DNA of 47,990 nucleotides from Alphaproteobacteria bacterium (GTDB lineage: Bacteria > Pseudomonadota > Alphaproteobacteria > Micropepsales > Micropepsaceae), in the NCBI GenBank assembly GCA_023259375.1, contig JAHFQC010000032.1, forward strand, positions 1 through 47,990, given 5' to 3'. Below are positions 17,081-25,699 of this stretch, one piece after another. Made by a program: the position numbers and the translations under genes. A model generated the notes under the pieces. That model was not told the origin of the DNA. It made no database searches and was given only the letters and a program-made list of their open reading frames with translations. The number at the start of each line of letters is the position of its first letter. Position 1 is the stretch's first letter.

Positions 17081-17806
17081 CTAATGTCCCCAGCGCGGAA
17101 CGACAGCCGCAGCCTTTTCGCCGACGACCAATTGCGGATTGGAGGCGCGGTCCACCTGCTCCTTCTTTTCACGCGCCGCCACGCAGGCGATGGTGCGTTT
17201 GCCGAAGGTGACGAAGTCGCCCGCCTTGGGCAGGTTCTCGACCGCACACGTGTCGAAATAGGTGTACTTGTCGGTAGCGCCGCAGCCGAACGAAGACCGG
17301 TCCTTCGCCGCCGCCGTGAACACGATGCGGTCCGGCGCCTTCAGCCGGTCGACGAAGACGCCGGAATAACAGGCCGAAACGATCACGACCGCGGGACGTT
17401 TGCTGCACGCCGTATCGATCATGCGGCCGAGCCGTTTCGGGCTCAGCACAGCGTCGCCGATGCCGATACCGTCCTGATTGCCGTGCGAGGTGAGATAGAC
17501 CATGCACCCCGCCTTCGCCGTGCGCGTCACGTCATTGAGCCCTTTGGCGATGCGCTTGGGCGTCGAACGCTCCGCATCGTGGAACCGCTGCGGCCAATCG
17601 GTGAATTGGCGGATGTTGTTGGGCTGAAAGCCGATGCCCTTCAGTTCCTGGACGATGGTCTGGCGTCCGTTGTCGAACACCGCCGTATCCTTCTGGTCCT
17701 CGGAATAGGAGTCGCCCGCCACCACCACTGCCGCCCAATCACCGAAGCCGTTTGCCAGCGCCGGCGGCGTCAGCAGCACAAGCGCGAGCAGTGCGTGTGT
17801 CTTCAT
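17081..17806 (-). CDS. Secreted C13 (legumain/caspase-like) peptidase
   Basis: A 241-residue protein with a cleavable signal peptide (MKTHALLALVLLTPPALANG) and a clan CD fold of peptidase C13 type. The catalytic pair is visible: His108 in YLTSHGNQDGIGIG and Cys146 in VIVSACYSGVF. Clan CD enzymes cleave after Asn/Asp or Arg/Lys; specificity here is unknown. The stretch KDTAVFDNGRQTIVQELKGIGF corresponds to the helix before the second strand, usual for bacterial members. The ATG at 17806 overlaps the TGA of the RNA methyltransferase gene (ATGA), making it the last gene of the dxs-tlyA run. A longer upstream frame is overlap with the methyltransferase. Confidence 0.82.
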   Translation of the reverse strand: MKTHALLALVLLTPPALANGFGDWAAVVVAGDSYSEDQKDTAVFDNGRQTIVQELKGIGFQPNNIRQFTDWPQRFHDAERSTPKRIAKGLNDVTRTAKAGCMVYLTSHGNQDGIGIGDAVLSPKRLGRMIDTACSKRPAVVIVSACYSGVFVDRLKAPDRIVFTAAAKDRSSFGCGATDKYTYFDTCAVENLPKAGDFVTFGKRTIACVAAREKKEQVDRASNPQLVVGEKAAAVVPRWGH

Positions 17807-18861
17807 GCCCGCACGAACCCGGCCGCCAGCTCGATATGCGACGACCACAGGAACTGATCGACCGGCACCAGCCGCACCAGCGTGTAACCGCCGTCGATCA
17901 GCACACGGGCATCGCTCGCAAAACTCTCCGCATCGCAAGAAACATAAGCGATGCGCTTCAGCTTCGATTTCGCCAGCACCTTGGCCTGTTCGAACGCGCC
18001 CGCCCGCGGTGGATCGAGACAGACGCCGTCATAGCCATTGAGCTCGAACTCGGTCAGCGGCCGCTTAAACAGATTGCGTTTCTCGGTGGTGATCGGCTTG
18101 AGGCCCGGCGTTGCCTTGGCCGCCGCAGTCACGGCTTCCAGCATAGAGGTTTCCAGTTCGACCGCATGCACGCGCGCCTTTTCCGCCAAGGGAAAACTGA
18201 ACGTCCCGCAGCCGCAAAACAGGTCGGCGACCTTCTTGGCCTTGGCCAATGTTTCAGTGACGAATGCCTGCAGCACCGCCTCGCCTTCTCTGGTGGGCTG
18301 CAAAAAGGTTTCAGGCGGCAACGCGACCCGCGCTTTGCCAAGCCGCACCGACGGCATCCCCAGCGACACCACCGTCTCGCCATGGGCCGAGATGCGCGCG
18401 ATCTTGAGTTTGCCCGCCCACTTCGCCAGAGCACCCAGCGTCGCCGTATCGTTGGGGCGGCGCCAACGCAGGCCGAGATCCGGACCGGTGTCAGTCGCCG
18501 TCAGCCGTAGTTCGGCATCTCCGGCCGGCGCCAGCAGATCCGCAAGCATCTCGCGCAGACCCGGCAGCAGCGCCGTCAATACCGGCGTCAGCACTGGGCA
18601 TTCTTCCAGATCGACAATGTCGTGCGTGCGCGCCGCATGAAAGCCGAGATGGACCTGCCCGCCCTCAAGCTTCGCCTTCATGGTGGCCCGGCGCCGCGTG
18701 CCCGGCGGCACTTCGACGATGTCCTCCACCTTGGTTGCGATGCCGTGATGATCAAGCGCTGTGCGTACGATCTCGCGCTTCAAGGCGCGATAAGCATCAT
18801 CGGCGACGTCCTGATGGACGCATCCGCCGCAAAGTCCGAAATGCCGGCACAGCGCCGTCAC
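17803..18861 (-). CDS. TrmA/RlmD-family 23S rRNA (uracil-5)-methyltransferase-like protein
   Basis: A 352-residue SAM-dependent RNA methyltransferase. An N-terminal cysteine cluster, CRHFGLCGGC, plus the later ECPVLTP cysteine, resembles the iron-sulfur site of RlmD (RumA). The Rossmann part has DLFCGCGTFSFPLA, the catalytic DPPRAGAFEQ segment, and YVSCDAESFASD with the catalytic Cys loop. It probably methylates C5 of a uridine in rRNA; the exact site is not inferable. The N-terminal TRAM domain seems absent, making it shorter than E. coli RlmD. The GTG at 18861 overlaps the TGA of tlyA, and its own TGA overlaps the peptidase start. Confidence 0.88.
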   Translation of the reverse strand: MTALCRHFGLCGGCVHQDVADDAYRALKREIVRTALDHHGIATKVEDIVEVPPGTRRRATMKAKLEGGQVHLGFHAARTHDIVDLEECPVLTPVLTALLPGLREMLADLLAPAGDAELRLTATDTGPDLGLRWRRPNDTATLGALAKWAGKLKIARISAHGETVVSLGMPSVRLGKARVALPPETFLQPTREGEAVLQAFVTETLAKAKKVADLFCGCGTFSFPLAEKARVHAVELETSMLEAVTAAAKATPGLKPITTEKRNLFKRPLTEFELNGYDGVCLDPPRAGAFEQAKVLAKSKLKRIAYVSCDAESFASDARVLIDGGYTLVRLVPVDQFLWSSHIELAAGFVRA

Positions 18862-19583
18862 GACTGCCTCGCCGCCACCAGGAATTCGCGATTGCCGTCG
18901 CCGCCCTCGATCGGACTGTCGATGGTGCCGAGCACCGTCCATTTGTGCTTCTTGAGCACCGCGATCACTGCCGCAACGGATTCATTCTGCGCCGCCGCAT
19001 CCTTGACGATGCCGCCCTTGCCGACCGCCGCGCGCCCCGCTTCGAACTGCGGCTTCACCAGAGCCACCAGCCACGCATTCCTGGCCAGCGCCAGCGCCGC
19101 CGGCAGCGCCAGCTTCAGGCTGATGAAGCTAACATCGGCCACCACTGCACCTGGAGGTTCTGCGATGTGGGCCGTGGTGAGATTGCGGGCATCCGTGCCT
19201 TCCAGCGAGACGACGCGGGAATCCTCTGCCAGTTTCTGGCGCAACTGTCCGTGCCCAACGTCAACTGCGTAAACACGATGGGCGCCGCGCTCCAAAAGGA
19301 CTTCCGTAAAGCCGCCAGTCGAGGCGCCGATATCGAGGCAGGTCAGCCCCTCCGGGGAAAGCTCGAAATGATCGAGCGCCGCGAGCAGCTTCAGCGCCCC
19401 GCGCGACACATAAGGGTGCGCCTTGACGTAAGCGATCTCGGCACCCTCTTCGATCATTTCGGCGGGCTTCATCACGCGCTTGCCGTTTGCCGTAACGGTT
19501 CCGGCACGAATGGCGGCCTGCGCCTCGGACCGTGAGGCGGCAAAACCGTGTTCGACCAGATAAAGATCCGCGCGCGTGGACAT
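18858..19583 (-). CDS. tlyA: TlyA-family rRNA 2'-O-methyltransferase (hemolysin A family)
   Basis: A 241-residue protein with an N-terminal S4 RNA-binding domain (ADLYLVEHGFAASRSEAQAA, about 1-60) and an FtsJ-like SAM-binding domain starting YVSRGALKLLAALDHF, with motif I DIGASTGGFTEVLL. TlyA proteins 2'-O-methylate 16S and 23S rRNA, which affects capreomycin sensitivity in mycobacteria; the hemolysin name is historical. A dxs-tlyA order is common in bacteria. It follows dxs by about 70 bases and overlaps the next methyltransferase by 4 bases. Length and motifs are typical. Confidence 0.93.
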   Translation of the reverse strand: MSTRADLYLVEHGFAASRSEAQAAIRAGTVTANGKRVMKPAEMIEEGAEIAYVKAHPYVSRGALKLLAALDHFELSPEGLTCLDIGASTGGFTEVLLERGAHRVYAVDVGHGQLRQKLAEDSRVVSLEGTDARNLTTAHIAEPPGAVVADVSFISLKLALPAALALARNAWLVALVKPQFEAGRAAVGKGGIVKDAAAQNESVAAVIAVLKKHKWTVLGTIDSPIEGGDGNREFLVAARQS

Positions 19584-19654
19584 GAATTCTCGAGCCTCTG
19601 CCGAAGCCTACTCTCGTGTCTGCCGGAGTGCCGGGTCAAGCCCGCGACGACGAT

Positions 19655-21580
19655 TTACCCGAACCGCGTGACGGCTGCCGCTTCTTTGGAGCGCCCCAGC
19701 GCCGCCAGGGCGGTGTGCACGATACCGCTCGAGTCCAGACCGGCCTCGATATACTGGCGCTCGGGCGTATCGTGGTTCTGGAACTTGTCGGGCAATGTCA
19801 TCGGGCGGACCTTGAGCCCGCCGTCCAGCAGGCCTTCCGTCGCCAGGAACTGCAGCACATGCGCCGCAAAGCCGCCGACGGCGTTCTCTTCCACCGTGAT
19901 GAGAAGCTCGTGTTCGCGGGCCAGTCGCCGGATCAGGTCGTGATCGAGCGGCTTGGCAAAGCGGGCATCGGCAACCGTTGTTGATAATCCGTAAGCGGAC
20001 AGCTTTTCCGCCGCATCGACGGCCGGCGCCAGACGTGTCCCAAGGCTGAGGATCGCGATCGAAGTACCTTCGCACACGATCCGGCCTTTTCCGATCTCGA
20101 GCGGCGTTCCGATGAACGGCCGGTCCAAACCGACGCCCTCCCCGCGCGGATAGCGCAAAGCAGTCGGGTTCTCGTCGTAATGGGCCTGGGTCGCCACCAT
20201 GTGCATCAGTTCGACTTCGTCGGCCGCAGCCATCACCACCAAGTTTGGCAGGGTCGCGAGATAGGTGACGTCGAACGAACCGGCGTGGGTCGCCCCGTCG
20301 GCACCCACCAGCCCAGCTCGGTCGATGGCAAAGCGCACAGGGAGGTTCTGCAACGCCACATCATGCATAACCTGGTCATAAGCACGCTGCAGGAAGCTCG
20401 AATAGATCGCGCAGAACGGCTTGAGCCCTTCAGCCGCCATGCCAGCCGCAAACGTCACCGCATGCTGCTCGGCGATACCCACATCGAAACAGCGGGCGGG
20501 GAATTCATTGGCAAAGCGATCAAGACCCGTACCCGCCGGCATCGCCGCCGTCACCGCCACGATGCGAGGATCGGCCTTGGCTTCCGCGATCAGCGCATCC
20601 GCAAACACGCTGGTATAGGATGGTAGATTGGTCTTCGGCTTCTTCATCTCGCCGGTGAGGACGTTGAACTTGGTGACGCCGTGGTACTTGTCGGCGCTCG
20701 CCTCGGCGGGCGCGTAGCCCTTACCCTTCTGGGTCACGACATGGACCAGGATCGGTCCCGTCTGCATGTCGCGCACGTTTTCCAGGACTGGAATGAGATG
20801 CTCGAGGTTGTGACCATCGATCGGGCCGACGTAATAGAAGCCCAATTCCTCGAACAGCGTGCCGCCGGTGAATAGTCCGCGCGCATATTCTTCGAACCGG
20901 CGCGCCGCAATGGCGAGAGGCCTCGGCAACTTAAGCGCCAAACGCTTCGCCAGACGCCGCATATCGCGATAGGAACGCGATGAAACCAGCCGCGAAAGAT
21001 GCGCGCTCAGCGCTCCGACCGGAGGAGCGATCGACATGTCGTTGTCGTTGAGGATCACGATCAGCGGCGTATCCGCGGCGCCGGCATTGTTCATCGCCTC
21101 ATAGGCCATGCCGGCGCTCATCGAACCATCGCCGATCACGGCAACGACCTTGTTCTTGTCGCCTTTCAGGTCACGCGCCACCGCAAAGCCGCAGCCTGCG
21201 GAAATCGAGGTCGACGAGTGGGCCGCACCGAAGGGATCGTATTCGCTCTCCGAGCGCTTCGTGAATCCGGAGAGGCCTCCGCCCTGGCGCAAGGTGCGCA
21301 TGCGATCCCGGCGTCCCGTCAGCAGCTTGTGGATGTAGGTCTGGTGTCCAACGTCCCAAATCAGGCGATCGTCCGGAGTGTTGAAGACATAATGCAGCGC
21401 GACCGTGAGCTCGACCACACCAAGACTCGAACCGAGATGACCGCCAGTGACCGACACAATATCGATCAACTCGCGACGCAACTCGCCGCAGAGCTTCGGC
21501 AAAGCCTCCTTCGGAAGGGCTCGCAAATCGGTTGGTGATGCGATGCCATCCAAGAGCGGCGTCTCGCTCGATTCCGTCAT
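19655..21580 (-). CDS. dxs: 1-deoxy-D-xylulose-5-phosphate synthase
   Basis: Thiamine-diphosphate enzyme that condenses pyruvate and glyceraldehyde 3-phosphate, the first step of the MEP isoprenoid pathway. The 641-residue product has the full transketolase-like architecture: [21 protein letters not shown], the TPP/Mg motif [18 protein letters not shown] with NDNDMSI, then the central domain ([32 protein letters not shown]) and the C-terminal transketolase domain. It is preceded by xseB and followed by tlyA; the xseB/ispA/dxs neighbourhood is common, but ispA is missing here. Confidence 0.98.
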   Translation of the reverse strand: MTESSETPLLDGIASPTDLRALPKEALPKLCGELRRELIDIVSVTGGHLGSSLGVVELTVALHYVFNTPDDRLIWDVGHQTYIHKLLTGRRDRMRTLRQGGGLSGFTKRSESEYDPFGAAHSSTSISAGCGFAVARDLKGDKNKVVAVIGDGSMSAGMAYEAMNNAGAADTPLIVILNDNDMSIAPPVGALSAHLSRLVSSRSYRDMRRLAKRLALKLPRPLAIAARRFEEYARGLFTGGTLFEELGFYYVGPIDGHNLEHLIPVLENVRDMQTGPILVHVVTQKGKGYAPAEASADKYHGVTKFNVLTGEMKKPKTNLPSYTSVFADALIAEAKADPRIVAVTAAMPAGTGLDRFANEFPARCFDVGIAEQHAVTFAAGMAAEGLKPFCAIYSSFLQRAYDQVMHDVALQNLPVRFAIDRAGLVGADGATHAGSFDVTYLATLPNLVVMAAADEVELMHMVATQAHYDENPTALRYPRGEGVGLDRPFIGTPLEIGKGRIVCEGTSIAILSLGTRLAPAVDAAEKLSAYGLSTTVADARFAKPLDHDLIRRLAREHELLITVEENAVGGFAAHVLQFLATEGLLDGGLKVRPMTLPDKFQNHDTPERQYIEAGLDSSGIVHTALAALGRSKEAAAVTRFG

Positions 21581-22086
21581 TTTTGCTCGCTCCGCTCACC
21601 GCGCCGCCGGCGCAGTTGTCCCCACCCTCGCGGCCGCCCGTTCGATACCACGCTTATACATAAAGAAAGCAATTCGCGCTTCCTTTCAATGACCTGCGAC
21701 TAGAAGGGTTATTCCCGCCCGCAATATAATAAGCTGGCAGGTGACCTACGGCGACCGCCCCACAACCCTGCCATGCCACGGTACATTCCGCGCACTAATC
21801 CGTCTGCAGATGTATCTATTCATCCGCTGGGCGAATTCTCACCCCAACTCGGCCGGCTCGCTGGTGAAACCAGAGTTATTCTGGACCAGTTTCTCAAGCC
21901 GGCTTTCCGCCGATTTCAGCTTGTTTTCACAATGCGCCTTCAGCGCTTGGCCTCGTTCATAGAGGGTGATGGAGTCCTCGAGATCGACCTGGCCCTGCTC
22001 CAATTGAGCTACGATTCCCTCGAGCTCCTTCAGCGCTGCCTCAAATGTAAGCGCGCTCACATTTGTTGCATCTGCTTTGCCCGACA
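21581..22086. other. dxs-xseB spacer (non-coding part 21581-21838)
   Basis: Between xseB (ends 21839) and dxs (starts 21580) lie 258 bases without a supportable gene on either strand. The spacer probably carries the dxs leader and promoter on the minus strand, though no convincing -35/-10 pair could be assigned. ispA, often found at this place, is absent. Confidence 0.35.
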
Positions 22087-22087
22087 T
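21839..22087 (-). CDS. xseB: Exodeoxyribonuclease VII small subunit
   Basis: Small helical subunit of the XseA-XseB nuclease that degrades single-stranded DNA. The 82-residue product has the family core LTFEAALKELEGIVAQLEQG followed by DLEDSITLYERGQALKAHCE and RLEKL. ATG at 22087 is chosen because GAGGG lies six bases upstream; an earlier ATG at 22102 adds five residues. It is on the same strand as dxs, 258 bases upstream of it. The large subunit xseA is not in this window. Confidence 0.93.
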   Translation of the reverse strand: MSGKADATNVSALTFEAALKELEGIVAQLEQGQVDLEDSITLYERGQALKAHCENKLKSAESRLEKLVQNNSGFTSEPAELG

Positions 22088-22548
22088 GATTACCCTCGCC
22101 ACGGTGTGTTCTCAGACACACTACTAGTCGCCCTCGTCCTCCCAAACAACAGAGGTGCTCCGCATACGCACGCCATAACGCGATTGCCCCAGTTTTCTTG
22201 ACGGAAAGTAGGGACCGACTCCGCCCCGCCGAGGAAGGATAATTCACTAAGCTATTGTTTTAAAATAATACTTTCTAACAAATGCGAGCGGAGCAGTATT
22301 TCTCAAACTCTGCTCACAAGATGGCAACTTTATTTCATTCATTCACGAAGTTGCGACACATCAAGACGAAATTACTATTTTGTGAAGCACTCTCGCCACA
22401 GTGCGATAGCTAAATCTTTGCAAAATTGCATCTTCTGATGACTATAGAACAGCTCTGAATTTAGCCTCCTACAGCGTGCGGGTGCGGAAAAGCACCCAAA
22501 GGCGCGGGACAGCCCTGTGGCGGGCCCGCCATCGCCAAAAACCGCAAA
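22088..22548. promoter_or_regulatory. A+T-rich divergent intergenic region of xseB and the TonB receptor
   Basis: About 460 bases with no gene seen. The part from about 22240 to 22460 is markedly A+T-rich compared with the window, with runs such as TTTTAAAATAATACTTTCT and TTTGCAAAATTGCA, as expected for a regulated promoter and long leader of the receptor gene. No specific operator or RNA could be assigned. Confidence 0.4.
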
Positions 22549-25500
22549 ATGGGGGTTCCCTTGACGAACACGACCAGCCTTCGCTCCTCGCTTTTTCTAG
22601 GAGCAGCAATCACAGCTATTTTGACGACGGCGCTTTCGCCGGCCGAGGCGCAACAGACCGGGCCCGAAACCGTGGTGGTAACCGGATCGCGCATTCCAAC
22701 GACGTCGAACCTGACCTCGGTCAGTCCGATCCAAACCGTCACCAACGCACAATTCCAGGCCAAAGGCGCGACGGACGTCTCCGACATGATCAATGATCTG
22801 CCGCAGACCTTCGTCAGCAACACCAGCGACTTCTCCAATACCAATAACCCGCTATCGAGCCCCGGCGGCGTAACGACCGTGAATCTACGCGGCCTGGGAC
22901 CGACACGCACGCTGGTGCTGGTGAACGGTCGCCGACTCGGCTTGGGCGACCCCAACAGCGGCAATCCCAGCGCGGCCCCCGACCTTGACCAGATCCCGGT
23001 CCCACTGATCGAGCGCGTCGAAGTGCTGACCGGCGGCGCATCATCGACCTACGGCTCCGATGCCGTGGCCGGTGTCGTGAACTTCATCATGAAGCAGGAT
23101 TTCCAGGGTGTGCAGGTCGATGCCCAGTACGGCGCCAATTGGCATACCAATTCGAACAATTTTGCGCGGTCGACGATCGACCGCACCATTGCCGGAAACA
23201 CTCAAGGTCCCCAATCGCAAGCACCGGAGGATGTGTGGGACGGCCGTACGATCCAGGCCTCCATTACGATCGGCGCCAACACGGCCGATGGTAAGGGCAA
23301 CGTCACGGCTTTTGTCGGCTACCGCAACGCCGACCCGGCTTGGATGAAAAACCGCGACTTCTCCGCCTGCCAAATCAATATCAAGTACAACTCCGCATTC
23401 GCGTCGCGCCGCGACGCCGCCTACTGCGCGGGTTCGCCCAACTCGAACTATTTCGAGCCCAAAACGCTGCCAGCCCAGCCGGTCTATTCGATCGTTGGAA
23501 GCGACGCCCTGCCGAGTCCGGTCGCAGGCTCGAATCCTCCAGCAGCTTTCAACTCGAATGCCTACGAAACCTTGTCGCGTCAGGACACTCGCTTCAACGG
23601 CGCCGTGTTCGCCCACTACGATGTCACCGATTGGGCCAAACCCTACGCCGAATTTGAGTTCATGGATGACCGTTCCTTCCAGCAGGTGGCACCGACGGCC
23701 TTGTTCATTGGCGCCAATGCGTTCTCGCCGGACGGTTCTGGCAGCTGGTTTGTCAATTGCGACAACCCGCTGCTGAGCGCAAGCGAAGTCAACGCGTTCT
23801 GCACTAGCCAGGGCGTAGGCGGCACCGCAAATACGCCACTCGATATCGGACGGCGAAACGTCGAGGGCGGTGGCCGCACCAGCGACTACGAACATTTGAA
23901 TTTCCGCGGCGTAGTCGGCCTCAAAGGCGACATCAACGAGGCCTGGCATTACGACGCATTCGGTTCGTACTATTACGTGACCGTCGACCAGAACAACGGC
24001 AACTATCTCTCCAACCAGAAGATCAACAACGCCCTCCAGGTCGTCTCGGTCGGCGGCGTACCGACGTGTAAGTCGGTACTTAACGGACAAGACCCCGCTT
24101 GCGTGCCGTACAACATCTTCACGGAAGGCGGCGTCACGCCGGACCAGCTCGCCTATCTCAAAACCTACGGCACGTCCCGCGGTACGCTGTCCGAAGAAAT
24201 CATGGAAATCGACATCACGGGCGATCTCGGTACCTACGGCATCAAATCGCCGTTTGCGCACGACGGCGTGCAGATCGCGCTCGGCGCCTCGAACCGCAAA
24301 GACAAGATGACGTATGCCGGCGACGTGGCGGAGAACTCCAACGATCTCGTCGGCTTCGGCGGCGCCGTAGTGCCGATCGACAACTACATCAACGTGACCG
24401 AAGGCTATGGCGAAATCCGCGTGCCGGTAGCACAAGACCTGCCGATGGCACGAGATCTGTCCATCGATGCCGGCATCCGCTTCTCAAGCTACACCAGCGG
24501 ACATAGCCCAACGACATGGAAAGTCGGCATGCAGTGGGCACCGATCGACGACCTTCGTTTCCGCACCTCCTACGACGTCGCGATCCGGGCTCCGTCGATC
24601 CTGGAAACCTTCACGCCGCAGTCGGTCACCAACACCTCGATCGTCTCGGTCGACCCCTGCGCCTCACCGGCGACAGCGACCAAAGAGCAGTGCCTGCGGA
24701 CCGGTGTAACCGACGCCCAATACGGCAACGGCTCATCCACCAACTCGATCGGCCAGTGCCCATCGGGCCAGTGCGCGATCCTGCTCGGCGGCAACCCCAA
24801 ACTGTCGCCGGAAAAAGCCAAGACGTTCTCGGTCGGCATGACCGTCACACCGACCGCCGTCCCGGGGCTTACGGCCAGCGTCGACTACTACAAGATCGAC
24901 GTCTACAACGGCATCATTCAGGGCATTCCGATCAACATCTCCCTCAACAACTGCTTGAACACGGGCGATCCGAAGTTCTGCAGTCTGATCCATCGCACGT
25001 CGGGCGGTACGCTCTACGGCACGACAGTGGCCGGCGGCGGCTACATCGAAGGCACGTTCGTCAACTCGGGCTACTTCAACAACTCGGGCATTGACTTCCA
25101 GACCGACTATCAAATGGGTCTCGACACCTTCGGGCTGGAAGGGGCCGGCGATCTCGGCTTCCACCTGACCGGCACCTACACGATGACGGCCAAGACCCAG
25201 ACGCTTTCGACCGAACCGACCTACGATTGCGCCGGCCTGTTCGGCAACACCTGCGGCTCGCCGCTGCCGAACTGGCGTCATCACTTCCGGGTCAACTGGG
25301 ACACGCCCTGGAACGTGAACCTCGCTGTCACCTGGCGCTACATCGGCCCGGCGGAATACGATGCCAACCAGTCCACGCAACCGGCGCTCTATGCCGGCAG
25401 CTTCGATCCGTTCAACAACCGCATTCCCGGCACCAGCTACATCGACCTTGCTGCCACCTGGAACGTTACCGACCAGCTGCAGCTGCGGGCCGGCATGAAC

Positions 25501-25626
25501 AACGTGTTCGACACCGATCCCTACATCGTGTCGAACCTGATCACCGGCACCGGCACGCCGAACGTCTACAACAACTACGACCTGCTCGGCCGCCAGGTGT
25601 TCGTAGCGGTAACGGCAAAACTGTAA
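22549..25626 (+). CDS. Large TonB-dependent outer-membrane receptor
   Basis: A 1025-residue TonB-dependent receptor. After a signal peptide (LGAAITAILTTALSPAEAQQ) comes a TonB-box-like ETVVVTGSRI, the plug domain (VSDMINDLPQTFV, TTVNLRGLGPTRTLVLVNGR, IERVEVLTGGASSTYGSDAVAGVVNF) and a long beta-barrel with a C-terminal YDLLGRQVFVAVTAKL ending in the expected aromatic/hydrophobic pattern. This form is frequent in Sphingomonas/Caulobacter-type bacteria for carbohydrate or peptide uptake; the ligand is unknown. It could begin at ATG 22549 or at TTG 22561, which has GGGGG just upstream. Several paired cysteines in the extracellular loops suggest disulfides. A strong terminator follows. Confidence 0.93.
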   Translation: MGVPLTNTTSLRSSLFLGAAITAILTTALSPAEAQQTGPETVVVTGSRIPTTSNLTSVSPIQTVTNAQFQAKGATDVSDMINDLPQTFVSNTSDFSNTNNPLSSPGGVTTVNLRGLGPTRTLVLVNGRRLGLGDPNSGNPSAAPDLDQIPVPLIERVEVLTGGASSTYGSDAVAGVVNFIMKQDFQGVQVDAQYGANWHTNSNNFARSTIDRTIAGNTQGPQSQAPEDVWDGRTIQASITIGANTADGKGNVTAFVGYRNADPAWMKNRDFSACQINIKYNSAFASRRDAAYCAGSPNSNYFEPKTLPAQPVYSIVGSDALPSPVAGSNPPAAFNSNAYETLSRQDTRFNGAVFAHYDVTDWAKPYAEFEFMDDRSFQQVAPTALFIGANAFSPDGSGSWFVNCDNPLLSASEVNAFCTSQGVGGTANTPLDIGRRNVEGGGRTSDYEHLNFRGVVGLKGDINEAWHYDAFGSYYYVTVDQNNGNYLSNQKINNALQVVSVGGVPTCKSVLNGQDPACVPYNIFTEGGVTPDQLAYLKTYGTSRGTLSEEIMEIDITGDLGTYGIKSPFAHDGVQIALGASNRKDKMTYAGDVAENSNDLVGFGGAVVPIDNYINVTEGYGEIRVPVAQDLPMARDLSIDAGIRFSSYTSGHSPTTWKVGMQWAPIDDLRFRTSYDVAIRAPSILETFTPQSVTNTSIVSVDPCASPATATKEQCLRTGVTDAQYGNGSSTNSIGQCPSGQCAILLGGNPKLSPEKAKTFSVGMTVTPTAVPGLTASVDYYKIDVYNGIIQGIPINISLNNCLNTGDPKFCSLIHRTSGGTLYGTTVAGGGYIEGTFVNSGYFNNSGIDFQTDYQMGLDTFGLEGAGDLGFHLTGTYTMTAKTQTLSTEPTYDCAGLFGNTCGSPLPNWRHHFRVNWDTPWNVNLAVTWRYIGPAEYDANQSTQPALYAGSFDPFNNRIPGTSYIDLAATWNVTDQLQLRAGMNNVFDTDPYIVSNLITGTGTPNVYNNYDLLGRQVFVAVTAKL

Positions 25627-25649
25627 GCGTTACACACCTTTCAAAAGTG

Positions 25650-25687
25650 AACCCGCCAGCGCCTTCGCACTGGCGGGTTTTTTCTTT
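25650..25687 (+). terminator. Rho-independent terminator of the TonB receptor gene
   Basis: AACCCGCCAG (25650-25659) pairs perfectly with CTGGCGGGTT (25670-25679) around a short CTTCG-containing loop, followed by TTTTTTCTTT. It lies 24 bases after the receptor stop and before the convergent sppA stop. Confidence 0.93.
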
Positions 25688-25699
25688 GCCGGCAACCGC

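Noticed and set aside
23521..23545. A tRNA T-loop-like GGCTCGAATCC
   Set aside because: It lies inside the TonB receptor coding sequence, and no acceptor stem or anticodon arm can be fitted around it.
23041..24435. A 464-codon minus-strand frame inside the TonB receptor gene
   Set aside because: Antisense shadow: no domain, no ribosome site, and the plus strand has a well-supported receptor.
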